From: Triticum aestivum
Taxonomy: Eukaryota; Streptophyta; Magnoliopsida; Poales; Poaceae
Length of the DNA stretch: 64,000 nucleotides
Assembly (NCBI RefSeq): GCF_018294505.1
Contig: NC_057807.1
Coordinates: forward strand, 137,298,747-137,362,746
Direction: 5' to 3'
The notes under the pieces are model-generated. The model was not told the DNA's origin, made no database searches, and saw only the letters and a list, made by a program, of their open reading frames with translations. Positions 1 through 12,064 of the stretch are shown here, piece by piece (position 1 is the first letter of the stretch; each line of letters begins with the position of its first letter). The position numbers and the translations under genes were made by a program.

Positions 1-1049
1 TCACCAATTCTCCAAGGTGAATGCATCACTGGTGCAGCAGCTCGGCCAGGCTCAGGCTTGGGCGCACCTGAGCAGATCGATCTTCGCCGTTGCAATCGGC
101 GGCAACGACATACTCAACTACGTCCGTCCAAGCCTTGTGAACCAGGTGATAAGCCCTTGTCCTCCAACTCAGTCTCCTGATGAGTTCGTCGCCTCGTTGG
201 CTCTCTCGCTGAAAGACCAGCTCCAGGTATGGAAACTTTTTGGTTCATCCTTGCTTATACATTACATAAGCTTGTTCTTGATATGTGCTTCCTTCGTTCC
301 ATAATATAAAAGCATTTTTTGCATTAGTGTAGTGTCAAAAATGCTCTTATATGATGGGACGAAAGGGAGTACATATTTCCTCTTGCATTAATTTGCACCG
401 ACGCATGAGTACATGAGTATGCAATCTGACTTACAACCTACATGAATGATGAATTGCAGAGGCTGTACAAACTCGGGATGCGCAGGATGTTCATCATCGG
501 AGCAGCGCCACTGGGGTGCTGCCCGGTGCTGCGGGGGAAGGAGGAGTGCGACGAACTAGCAAACTACATGTCATCTGAGTACAACATCAAGGTGGCTTCC
601 CTCCTGCAAGACATGAGCGACAAGTACCTGGATATGCTCTACTCCTTGTTCGACCCATCCATTGCAATGCTCGACTACTTCCAGCGACCAGAAGCAAACG
701 GTACAACAGATCGACGACCCACTAATTACTCAGACTGCCCAGACGACCCACTAATCATTCACCTGCTAATTTGATATGCACTGTAGCTTAATCTGATGTT
801 ACGGTGATATATACTATAGGTTACACTGTGGTGGATGCAGCGTGTTGCGGGCTAGGAGGGGAGAAAAATGCCATGTTTAGCTGCACTCCGGCCAGCTCCC
901 TCTGCAAGAATCGGACCAGCCACGTTTTCTGGGACTTTGTGCACCCCACGGAGATCACCGCGCAGAAGCTCACGGCAGTTGCCTTTCAAGGATCAGCACC
1001 CTTCGTGACCCCCAGAAATGTTGAGCAGCTATGTGGCACTGCCATGTAG
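1..1049 (+). CDS. GDSL esterase/lipase, 3' part (5' end outside window)
   Basis: Secreted serine hydrolase of the plant SGNH/GDSL family, which cleaves ester bonds of lipids or cell-wall esters. Three exons are visible: 1-226, 460-700 and 820-1049 (stop TAG 1047-1049). Introns are GT-AG, in phase 0 and phase 1, and joining them gives a continuous frame of about 231 residues. Exon 1 holds the block III motif GGNDI (Gly and Asn of the oxyanion hole). Exon 2 has the conserved RLYKLGMRR followed by GAAPLGCCP. Exon 3 has CCGLGG and FWDFVHPTE, whose Asp and His complete the catalytic triad. The Ser block lies upstream of the window. Intron 1 contains a Stowaway MITE. Nothing is broken in the visible part, so this is probably a functional gene. 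The exact substrate cannot be told from sequence. Confidence 0.92.
288..369. mobile_element. Stowaway MITE in GDSL intron 1
   Basis: Short terminal inverted repeats (CTTCCTTCGTTCC at the left, GGGACGAAAGGGAG at the right) bound an AT-rich hairpin typical of Tc1/Mariner-derived Stowaway MITEs. The right side is followed by TA. The left dinucleotide is TG, a decayed TA target duplication. Confidence 0.7.
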
Positions 1050-2966
1050 GCAATGCTGCGCCGATTGCACAGTCACTGTTGTTTTATGCAAACTATTGGG
1101 TTGCAACCTAACTTGCTACTATGTTTCCAGTAAATTTTCTTATCTTTTCAATGTCGACTATAAATCTGCCTAGTTTAGAGGATTTATGATTTATGTATAA
1201 CTCTTCGTGTTAATGGTTGTGTGCATCATCTGATGCAGAGGCCGGGGGTAAACCCTCCTTTTCCAAAAAGAGAAAGAACTCTTCATGTTTCTGTTCACCA
1301 TATACGTACATGAGATAGATTAGTACGTTAGGAAGAGACTAGGTTACACAACAGAATCCTGCGACACTACTCAAGCGATGGACGTGGGGATGTCGTACAA
1401 AGCGTGCGGCACAGTGTGCGCTCCTCGTCCTAACGAGATAGTCCGGTAGGTTGAGACGCACGAGAGGACGTGTTCCAACGGCCCACCAAACTCGAGAGCT
1501 GGACAGGGACTCGAGGAAGAGTGTTGTAGGCAGTACCTCGGTGAAAATGTCGGCGTGCTGACAATAGCAGGAGCGTTAAGTACTTTGACATTCACCAAGC
1601 AAACTTGTTGATGGACAAAATGGAGACTGATCTACAGACTACAGTGCTTCACGCATTGATGGTGTACTATTGGAGGAAAGGTATGTAGCGGTGAAATTGT
1701 CGCATTAGACAATCGTGACGCAGAAGGGGGGTGGGGGGATGAAGGTCACATTAGACAACTGTGACCCGGCCATAGGGTGAAACTTTTGAAGAAGTTGATC
1801 GATACACGATATAACCTCGTATATATTTTGAACATGTTACATGGTAGATACATGGATAGATGATTGGTACCATCAGCCTAATCAAGCCAAGTGTCTACAT
1901 GATTTCGAATCTAGTTAGTTAGAATGCTATTGGAAGTGCACTTAGGCCCTCATTTGTTTTTTTGGTGATTAATGATGTGTCAATTAAGATGACTAATGTT
2001 TTCTAAAGTTTATTTCAGGAACATGCTCGATATTAATGAGTGGAAATATCATTTGTGAACCCTTACTTTTTTTGTGCTAACATGTGGTTGGCCCTTAGAG
2101 CTCATACTTTATACTACATATACTTTTGTTGGAACACCTAGGACTTTGCCTACTTTTAATTGTCTTCACCTAATTTCAAAAATCTCCAGCAAAAATAGCC
2201 CTACCCAATTTCTTGCGGTTTTGTTGGATCTTGTGAGATTTTGTTTGATTTGATCCATGGATTTGATGTGTTGCAAGTGGATCTTCCTTCCCAAACCTCC
2301 CAATAGCTTTCGCCCATAAATTCCACCACCATAGCTCCAAAATGTTTCTTCTCCACTATCCAATTTTGAAGTCTGATATCCCCAAATTGCCACGATTGAC
2401 AGCCCCCGGACATCCGGCCCTCCGAGACATCCAGCCCACCATTTTTTCTTGTTTTTCTTTGCCATTTATTTCATTGTTATTTGAACTTGTGGCTTGCATT
2501 TTATAAGGTGTTTCGGCTACTTAGGGACGACTACATCAACATCACTGCCATTCTTCACCGCCAATAATTTGTCACCGGCAACATTCATCCACCCCTTAAC
2601 ACCACAACCGGAAGCAAGGTCATATACCCTCCGTTCGCGACAAAGGTATAGTCGTTGAAGGTATCCATTCCGTCAACCACTATCTCCCCTTGCCATTGAA
2701 CTTGATACCCACTAGCCTTTGCAGTATCTTACCCACTAGCATTTTGAAAATTGTTAGGCCTCATCACCTGTGCATCGTAGTGAAATGTTGAATCACGTTG
2801 CTTGCTATAAGTTACTCCCATGCATACCTTGATTACTTGTATTACATTTGGCTCAAGCATCAAGCAGTGTTGTAAAGGATGAATTTGAAAAAAAAAACTC
2901 TAAGCAGAAGAAAAAGATACAAAGAGCTTATAAGGAATAGCGTTTAGCATCTTACATACATCATCG
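1050..2966. other. Intergenic, no gene recognised
   Basis: The first few hundred bases are the 3' flank of the GDSL gene. The rest is AT-rich, with scattered short open frames lacking any domain. The part from about 2,160 looks like old repeat sequence but I could not place it in a family. It ends where an LTR begins at 2967. Confidence 0.5.
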
Positions 2967-4453
2967 TGCTACTTGTGAGCTGCGTTGGAATTTTCCTCGA
3001 AGAGAAGAGGAGATGCAATACAGTAGAGATAAGTATTTCCCTCAGTAAGAACCAAGGTTATCAATCCAGTAGGAGAATCACGCAAGGCCTCGTGAACAGC
3101 ACCTGCACACACAAAAGCAAATACTTGCACCCAACGTGAACAAGAGGGTGGTCAATCCCATTGGCGGTTACTTGTAAGGATTAAATCTTGTAGTGGTAGA
3201 TAGATAAATTGCAAAGATAAAATAAAAAGAAAGTAAAAATTGCAGCAAATATATATTTGGTTTTTATATATGATTTGTAGACTCGGGGGCCATAGTTTTC
3301 ACTAGAGGCTTCTCTCTCGAACACATAATATACAGTGGTAAACAAATTACTGTTGGGCAACTGATAGGAAATCGCATATTTATGATGATATTCAAGGCAA
3401 TGATCATGTATATAGGCATCACGTCCGAGATAAGTAGACCGACTCCTGCTTGCATCTACTACTATTACTCCACCCATCGACCGCTATCCAACATGCATCT
3501 AGAGTATTAAGTTAATAAAAACAGAGTGTGACATGATGTAGACAAAGTAAACTCAACTAATATGAATAAACCCCATCATTTTATCCTTAAGGGCAACAAT
3601 ACAAATGCATGTCTTGTCCCTTTCTGTCACTGGGCTACAGCACCGCAAGATTGAACCCATCACAAAGCACCTCTCGCACTGAAGATAAATCAATCTAGTT
3701 GGCCAAACCAAACGGATAGATCGGGGAGAAATACAAAGCTATAACAATCATGCATAACAAAGTTCAGAAGAGACTCAATTACTTATGAATATTCAGATCA
3801 TAAACCCACAATTCATCGGATCCCAACAAACACACCGCAAAAGAAGAACTCCAAGAACATCGAGGAGAACATGGTATTGAAGATCAAAGAGAGAGAAGAA
3901 ACCATCTAGATACTAGCTATGGACTCGTAGGTCTGTGGTAAACTACTCACGCGTCATCGACAGGCCAGTAAGGTTGACGTAGAAGCCCTCCATGATGGAT
4001 CCCCCCTTCGTCAGGGTGTCAAAAAAGGCCGATGGGATCATGAAAAGACAGAGACTTGCGGCAACGGAAAAGTATTCCGGGTCGCTCTTTGTTGATTTCC
4101 AATATTTGAGAATTTATAGAAGTGGAATTCAGTCAAACGGAGCCTCAAGGGGCCCACGAGGCAATAGGGCCCCCTGGGCGTGCCGGTTTGCCTTGTCGTC
4201 TCCTCGTTCATCCTCTGGTCTCCTCCCAAAGCCTCCAGGGTCTCTTATGTCCAGAAAAAACGTCAAAAAGTTTGTAGCGTTTGGCCTCCATTTGGTACTG
4301 ATTTTTTGGAAAGCCAAAAACAAGCAGAAAACAAAATTGGCACTGGGTTAATAGGTTTGTCCCAAAGATTGGTATAAAATAGCATATAATTGCATATAAA
4401 ACATCCATGACTGATACTACAATAGCATGGAACAATAAAAAATTAATGATACG
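2967..4453 (-). mobile_element. LTR of a Gypsy-type retrotransposon (Sabrina-like, tentative), reverse orientation
   Basis: Read on the minus strand this matches, along its whole length, the LTR at 8954-10514. Shared landmarks are the early LTR text after ACGTATC, the block with CTATAAATTCTCAAATA, and the end GCTCACAAGTAGCA. The first roughly 13 bases of the LTR (TGATACGTCTCCA) are missing because a different LTR abuts at 4453/4454. It is a solo or truncated copy, and no internal region of its own is attached. With 8954-10514 it forms a large imperfect inverted repeat. Confidence 0.82.
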
Positions 4454-5296
4454 TTAAGCGTGCGGACCCTACGGGTTCGAGAATTATGTAGACATGACCG
4501 AGACATGTCTCCGGTCAATAACCAATAGCAGAACCTGGATGCTCATATTGGTTCCTACATAATCTACGAAGATCTTTATCGACCAAACCGCATAACAACA
4601 TATGTTGTTCCCTTTGTCATCGGTATGTTACTTGCCCGAGATTCGATCGTCGGTATCTTAATACCTAGTTCAATCTCGTTACCGGCAAGTCTCTTTACTC
4701 GTTCCGTAATACTTCATCCCGCAACTAACTCATTAGTCACAATACTTGCAAGGCTTATAGTGATGAGTATTACCGAGAGGGCCCAGAGATACCTCTCCAA
4801 AACACAGAGTGACAAATCCTAATCTCGATCTATGCCAACCGAACAAACACCTTCGGAGACACCTGTAGAGCACCTTTATAATCACCCGTTTACGTTGTGA
4901 CGTTTGGTAGCACAAAAAGTGTTCCTCCGGTATTCGGGAGTTGCATAATCTCATAGTCTGAGGAACTTGTATAAGTCCTGAAGAAAGCAGTAGCAATGAA
5001 ACTGACACGATCAAAATGCTAAGCTAACGGATGGGTCATGTCCATCACACCATTCTCCTAATGATGTGATCCCCTTTATTAAATGACAACACGTGTCTAT
5101 GGTTAGGAAACATAACCATCTTTGATTAACGAGCTAGTTAAGTAGAGGCATACTAGGGACTATATGTTTTGTCTATGTATTCACACATGTACTAAGTTTC
5201 CGGTTAATACAATTCTAGCATGAATAATAAACATTTATCATGAATTAAGGAAATAAATAATAACTTTATTATTGCCTCTAGGGCATATTTCCTTCA
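4454..5296 (-). mobile_element. Truncated LTR of an Angela/BARE-like family, reverse orientation
   Basis: On the minus strand it begins TGAAGGAAATATGCCCTAG, the usual start of this abundant Triticeae LTR group, and runs about 840 bases before stopping at GCACGCTTAA, which is internal to the family's LTR. The same family recurs in two pieces at 57,639-58,097 and 42,676-42,742. The family name is from memory. Confidence 0.75.
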
Positions 5297-6806
5297 ATGA
5301 CTCCATTGCCAGCCATTTCCCGTGCCCAATCTCGGATTTCCTGACGAAGTATATTGGACTCCCGCTGCCTATCCGCAATATCCCCACCAACGCCTTGCAG
5401 CCTTACGTGGACAAGCTCGAGAAGAAGCTCTCAACCTTGTGGGCTTCAATGCTTTCTCGTGGTGAACGATTGGCTATGGTGTGACATGTCTTTTGTGCCA
5501 TGCAGACTCACATTGTCATCGCCATGGCTATCAATCTTGTGATTCTCAAGCACATGAACCGACTAGTCCGTGCTTCTTATGGCATGGTAGGAAGATCGTG
5601 AGTGGTGGACACTGTCTTGTGAGCTGGGGCAAGGTTTGTCGATCGATTGCCTTCGGTGGCATGGGCGTTCCTGACTTGCTCCGGACTGGGCATGCGCTTG
5701 AGGCTAGGTGGCTTTGGCTGCGCAAGACTGACCCTTCCAGGCCTTGGCGTCGCCTTCACATTCCCTACACACCAGAGGTTCGCGCCATCTTCCATGCGTC
5801 GACCTGCTGGGAGCTTGGGGATGGCAGGGTGTGCTCCTTCTGCGAGGACCACTGGCTGGACGGCTTGTGCATTAGTGAGATTGCTCCCCTCATCCACACT
5901 TTGATCCCTCACCGTCGATGCAAGACTTGCAGCGTGCAGCGACGCCCTCAACCAACCGCCATTGGGTGTGGGATATACATGGCGCTCTTGGCATCGAGGC
6001 CCTGATCCAGTACGTCACGCTCTGGGCCAAGCTTCGCGACATCTAACTCTCCGACGTCTCGGACTGCATCCTTTGGCGGTGGACGCCGACTGGCACGTAC
6101 TCTGCCAAGTCGTGCTACCTTGCCCTATTCTCTGGATTGACTATCAAGCCTGAATGGCGTCTGACTTTGAGATCATGGGCGCCGCTACGTGTCAAGATCC
6201 TCTTATGGCTTGCCTACCAGGGGCGGTGCTGGAGGACGGATAGACTGGCACGCCATGGTATGTCGCACGCCCCCCTTTATCTCCTATGTGACCAAGACCC
6301 AGAGACTATGCAACATATACTAGCGGGCTTCTCCTTCACCAGACAAGTTTGGCATGAGATCCTATCGTGGTGCCGATCCACCACCAACCTACCATCTCCA
6401 GAATCAGAATTTCGTGATTGGTTTGCCGCATCCATTCGGGATTCCTTGATGGCCTTACGTCGAGGCCTCACAACTCTCTTCATCCTCACGGCTTGGAGGC
6501 TCTGGAAACACCGCAATGGATGCATGTTCAACAACAACCGGCCTTCAATTTTGTGACTCGTCGAGCTAATCAAGGAAGACGCTAGAGCATGGGCTTGCGC
6601 CGGGGCCAGGGGACTTGGCCACCTCATCGGCGAGATATAGGACATTCTTCTTTAGTGTCACGCACGCCTTAGCTTGGTTGCGCTTGTGTGTCTCGCTCAT
6701 CGGGTTGGCGTGTATGTGCTTGCGAGCTCACATTTGTAACTGCTACAACATTTTCCTTCTATCAATCCAATGATACGTAAGTATTTTACGTATTCGCGAA
6801 AAAAAT
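5297..6806 (+). pseudogene. L1-type LINE, 3' fragment of ORF2 plus 3' UTR
   Basis: Fragments in different frames carry the C-terminal part of a plant L1 ORF2. One lies near 5,630-5,890, with the RPWRRL and DGRVCSFCEDHWLDG region that follows the reverse transcriptase. The zf-RVT domain follows near 6,160-6,550, with residues RVKILLWLAYQGRCWR and later ETMQHIL. Frames are broken by several shifts, and the 5' part is missing because an LTR abuts at 5296. The 3' end has a perfect 8-bp stem (6773-6780 with 6786-6793) followed by TCGCGAAAAAAA, the tail of the element. Confidence 0.82.
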
Positions 6807-8953
6807 ATTTTTATTCACTACATGATATGTGTTTTGCTTGGAGCGTCGTGTATGATATGAGTCTTTGCTTTATTTGCTTTTTAGTTTGCCACAATCATCC
6901 TTGTTGGACACACCTTTTTGAGAGGTACACACATTAATCATGAATTTGTTAGAATACTCTTTGAGCTTCACTTATATCTTTTGAACTAGGCAGTTGCTCT
7001 AGTGCTTCACTTATATCTTTTAGAGCATGACAGTGGCTATATTTTAAAGAAATTGATGAATTCTCATGCTTAACTTATATTATTTTGAGAGTCTTATAAA
7101 TAGTATGGAAATTTTCTTGGGTTATGAATTTAGTCCTAATATGATGGGTATTTAAGACGGATATAATAAAAACTTTCATGAAGATCATTGAATATATGAG
7201 AAGTTTGATTCCTTGCGTTTGTTTTGAGACATAAAGATGGTGATATTAGAGTCATGCTAGTAGTAAATTGTGGTTTAGTAAAAATATTTGTGTTAAGGTT
7301 TGTGATTCCCGAAGCATGCATGTATGGTCTCTTGTTATGCTATGAAATTGAAGCATGATTTATTATTGATTGTCTTCCTTATGAGTGGCGATCGGGGACG
7401 AGCGATGGTCTTTTTCTACCAATATATCCCCCTAGGAGCATGCGTGGTAGTACCTTAATTCGAGGGCTAATAAATTTTTGTAATAAGTATGTGAGTTATT
7501 TATGACTAGTGTTGAGTCCATGGATTATACACACTCTTACCTTTTCGCATTTTGCTAGCCTCTTCGGTAACGTGTGTTGCCCCTTCTCACCTCGATTTGT
7601 GGTGCAAACTTCACCAGTGCACCCAAACTCCGTGATATGATACGCTATCACACATAAGCCTCCTTATATCTTCCTTAAAACAGCCATCATACCTACCTAT
7701 TATGACATTTCCATAGTCATTCTGAGATATATTGCCATGAAACTTCCACCATTCCATTTTATTATGACACATATCATCATTGTCATATTGCTTTGCATGA
7801 TCACATAGTTGACATAGTATTTGTGGTTTGGCCACTGTTCATATTTTTTATACATGTCATGCTAGATCATTGCACATCATGGTACACTGCCAGAGGCATT
7901 CATATAGAGTCATATTTTTGTTCTAGTATTGAGTTGTAATTTTTTAGTTGTAAGTAAGTAGAAGTATGATGATCATTATTCATTATTAGAGCATTGTCAC
8001 ATGTGAAGAAAGGATGATGGAGACTATGATTCCCCCACAAGTCTGCATGAGACTTCAGACTTAAACGAATAAATAAATAAATAAATAAAGAGGCCAAATG
8101 AGCCCAAGAAAAAAACAGAGGCCAAAGTGCCCGACAAAAAAAAGGAGAAAAAACGAAAATGAGAGAAAAAGAGAGAAGGGACAGTGTTACTATCCTTTTC
8201 GACACTTGTGCTTCAAAGTAGCACCATGTTCTTCATGATAGAAAGTCTCCTATTTTGACACTTTCATATATTACTAGTGGGAATTTTTCTTTATAAAACT
8301 TGGCTTGTATATTCCAATGATGGGCTTCCTCAAATGCCCGAGGTCTTCATGAGCAAGAAAGTTGGACGCACACCCACTTAGTTTTCTTTTGAGCTTTCAT
8401 ATACTTATAGCTCTAGTGCATCTGTTGCATGGAAATCCCTACTCCTTGCATCTATATCAATTGATGGCCATCTCCATAGTTTGTTGATTAGCCTCGTCAA
8501 TGTGAAACTTTCTTCTTTTTTGTCTTCTCCACACAACCTCCAACATTACTCTATTCCACCCATAGTGATATATCCATGGCTCATGCTCATGTATTGTGTG
8601 AGAGTTGAAAAAGTTGAAGCGCATTAAAATAATTGCTTGGCTTGTCCTCGGGGTTGTGCATGATAAATACTTTGTGTTAAGAAGATGGAGCATGATAAGA
8701 CTATAAGATTTTATAGGGATAGCTTTCTTTGGCCGTGATATTTTGAAAAGACATGATTGCTTTCTAGTATGCTTTAAGTATTATTGTTTTTATGTCAATA
8801 TTAAACGTTCATTTTGAACCAAATGGATCTGAACATTCATGCCACATAAAGAAAGATTACATGATAAACATGTTAGGTAGCATTCCACATCAAAAAAATT
8901 GTTTTTATCATTTACCTACTCGAGGACGAGCACGAATTAACCTTGGGAATGCT
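6807..8953 (+). mobile_element. 3' internal non-coding region of the Gypsy element whose LTR follows
   Basis: Long AT-rich text without coding domains, which I recognise as the 3' untranslated part of the same Gypsy family. It contains an (AAAT)n microsatellite at about 8067-8089. It ends in a purine-rich stretch immediately before the LTR start TGATACGTCTCC. Its left edge is the poly(A) of the L1 fragment, so the coding part of the element is absent here. Confidence 0.72.
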
Positions 8954-10514
8954 TGATACGTCTCCAACGTATCTATAATTTTTTTTATTGTTCCATGATA
9001 TTATATTATCGATCTTGGTTGTTTTATATGCATTATTATGCTATTTTATATCATATTTTAGGACTAACCTATTAACCTAGTGCCCAGTGCCAGTTGTTGT
9101 GTTTTCCTTGTTTTTGTCTTAACAGAAAATCAATACCAAACGGAGTCCAAATGGAATGGAACTTTTTAACGATTTTTATTGGACCATAAGACACCTTGGA
9201 AGCTTCAGGAGGAGGCCAGAAGAGCCATGAGATCGCCACAAGCTCAGAGGGCATGCCCTAGGGGGGGCAAGCTTGTGGGGGCGTGGCACTTCCAACCCTA
9301 ATTTTATTCTATAAATACCCAAATATTCCTCCAAGACCAGAGGGCACACCAAAAATATGTTTCCACTACCGCAAGCTTCTATGCTCGTGAGATACCATCT
9401 TGGGGCCTTTTTTGGTACTCCACTGGAGGGGGATTCAATCACGGAGGGCTTCTACATAAACCTTGTTGCCCTTCCAATGATGTGCGAGTAGTTTACCACA
9501 GACCTACGGGTCCATAGCTAGTAGCTAGATGGCTTCTTCTCTCTCTTTGATTTTCAATACAATTCCTTGATGTTCTTGAAGATCTATTCAATGTAATCTT
9601 CTTTTGTGGTGCATTTGTTAAGATCCGATGAATTGTGGGTTTATGATCAGATTATCTATGAATAGTATTTGAGTCTTTTCTGAACACTTTTATGCATGAT
9701 TTATATAGCTTTATATTTCTCTCTGATTTATTGATTTGGTTTGGCCAACTAGATTGATTTTTCTTGCAATGGGAGAGGTTCTTTGTAGTGCGTTCAATCT
9801 CGCGGTGCTCAATCCCAGTGATAGAAAGCGACATGACACGTATTTGTATTGTTTCCATTATGGATAAAAAGATGGGTTTGTTCATATTGATTGGATCTAT
9901 CCCTCTGCATCATGTCATCTTACTTAAAGCGTTACTCCATTCTTGTTAACTTAATACACTAGATGCATGTTGGATAGCGGTCGATGTGTGGAGTAATAGT
10001 AGTAGATGCATGCAGGAGTCCGTTTACTTGTCTCGGACATGATGCATATATGCATGATAATTGCCTTGGATATCATCATAACTATGCGCTTTCTATCAAT
10101 TGCTCAACAGTAATTTGTTTACCCACCGTATGATTTCTTTCAAGAGAGAAGCCTCTAGTGAAAACTATGGCCCCCGGGTCCATCTTTTATCATATTATTT
10201 TTAGAACTACAAAACCAAAAACCCTAAAATACCTTGTTGCAATTTATTTACCTTTATCTTATTTTGCTCTTTTACTTATCTTTTATATTTATCACTATCA
10301 TATCTCATCCTTGCAAATAACCGTAAGGGACAACCCCTTTATCGCGTTGGGTGAAAGAATTTGTTTGTTTGTGTAGGTGCAATTATTGGAGACTTGTGTG
10401 TTCCTCCTACTGGATTTATACCTTGGTTCTCAACTGAGGGAAATACTTATCTCTACTTTGTTGTATCACCCTTTCCTCTTCAGGGGAAAAACCAACGCAA
10501 GCTCAAGAAGTAGC
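8954..10514 (+). mobile_element. LTR of the Gypsy-type family (Sabrina-like, tentative), forward orientation
   Basis: It starts TGATACGTCTCCAACGTATC and ends CTCAAGAAGTAGCA, about 1.56 kb, with TG...CA ends. A CTATAAATA promoter-like motif lies near 9310. It is preceded by the family's 3' internal region and followed by gag sequence, so it acts as a shared LTR between two partial internal regions. Confidence 0.85.
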
Positions 10515-10588
10515 AAAGCTTTGCCAATTGAGGAACCAAAGGGAACTATAAAAGCGCCAAGATAAAGAGGCTCTACACGAGGAGTGAA

Positions 10589-11790
10589 TTGTTGTTTATG
10601 GTGAACACAACTCGTTTCCGACATCAAGAATATCATGAGGAGCATCGAGACATTCATTTTCCTCTATGTCAAGAGCAACGCCAACCTTGCAACAATCGCA
10701 AAGATGAAGAGTGCTTGGGCAAGCTAAAGTTTACAATGCCAAAATTCTTAGGTATAATTGATTTTGAAGAATACCTTTCGCAGGTACCTAAAGTGGGTAG
10801 AATCTTTCGCATGCACAACTTTGATGACGCGAAGAAGATGGCAATGGATTCTCTTGAGTTCGACGGGTATGTTCTCATTTGGTGGCAGCAAGTGATTGAA
10901 TGAAGAAGAGAACAAAGGAGAACCTCCTATCTGTTACAGTATATGTGGATTGCACTATCCTTTTCATCAGTTCGGACTTTTGATTGCGTTGACTAGTGCA
11001 TGAAGCTTAACATGGTATTAGAGCCAAAGTCATGAGTTCAAATCCTGACTTTTGCAATTTATTAAAAATTGCTGGTAACCCCCTTTTGTGTCCACGTAGA
11101 GGCCTCTTGAGTCATGCATGAGTTTCGCGCACCGTCACTCTCTTAAGGTTGCACGTGTTGACTTGTCTTCCCCGTCACACGTGAGAGGGGGTGTTACAGT
11201 TGCACTAGCCCCTGCATCAGTGCGTAATTTTGGTTGCTTTGGCTAGTGCATGAAGCTTAACACTATCACCACTTCGGATGACATGAAGCAAGTTATGAGA
11301 GCAAGATTTGTACCTACACACCATACTAGAGACCTCTTCAAGAAGTTGCAAACTCTAAGGCAAGGCACGAAATCCGTGGAAGAATACTATAAGGAGATGG
11401 AGATTGTAATGATAAGAGCAAATGTGAAATAAGTCGAGGAGCAATCTATGGCAAGATTCTTGAATAGTCTCAACCACCCAATAATGTTGGCTTTCAACCA
11501 TGCTCTAACCTTCTCAAGCTAATCCATCGAGCAACCAAAGTGGAGCTCCAAGTGCAAGTTGACATTAAGTACTCTAAGTACTCATCATGCACATCAAGAC
11601 ACTTTGGATCATATACACGTGCTTCTCCAAGTGTGGCGCCATACACTTGAGGTACACCCACCAGTGGTGGTACTTCAAGCTGCAAGCCGACGGCAACAAC
11701 ACCGAGTTGTCCTCCTCCTACTACAAGATCCTTCAAGCCTCGGGCTTTTACAACTCTACTCTTCTAATGGACCCCCAATGTAGTCAAAAT
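10589..11790 (+). pseudogene. Gypsy gag remnant (Retrotrans_gag)
   Basis: The frame at 10,589-10,903 has the gag core with KFTMPKFLG, FRMHNFDDAKKMAM and GYVLIWWQQ. The frame at 11,250-11,432 continues with MKQVMRARFVPTHHTRDLF and SVEEYYKEME. Between them sits a 331-bp TRIM element that splits the coding sequence. After 11,432 there are further stops, then a Ser/Pro/Lys-rich tail to about 11,790. There is no zinc knuckle, protease or polymerase. It belongs to the element whose LTR ends at 10,514. Confidence 0.82.
10932..11262 (+). mobile_element. TRIM/SMART-like miniature LTR retrotransposon
   Basis: Two short direct repeats act as LTRs: 10932-11012 (81 bp) and 11192-11262 (71 bp). Both start TGTTACAG and end GCATGAAGCTTAACA. 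Directly after the first is TGGTATTAGAGCC, a near-perfect initiator-Met tRNA primer-binding site. Directly before the second is the purine tract GTGAGAGGGGG. The element is flanked by the perfect 5-bp duplication CTATC (10927-10931 and 11263-11267). It has no coding capacity and lies within the gag remnant. Size and layout match grass SMART elements, which are known TRIM-class retrotransposons. Confidence 0.88.
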
Positions 11791-12064
11791 AACCCATAAC
11801 TCAATTGTGTGGAGTAAAAATCATGTGCAAAGCGGGAGTCAAAAAACAAGTGTTGAACCGTCTCCTCTATGTGACAAAAGAATAGTTCCTACTGCCTTAA
11901 TTATGCTCAGCTAAATTATAAAACATGTTAAAGACAACAATATATTTAGTACCAGTTCATTATCATTAACCGCGCAGTTGGGCAAGTCACCAGCTAGCTG
12001 CTAATAACGACACAAATGGTACAACCAATGCAACATGCCAGCAAGCATATTTCGGGGATTATTC

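Noticed and set aside
2166..2465. 99-codon minus-strand frame
   Set aside because: No domain, no promoter or splice context, in repeat-like AT-rich sequence.
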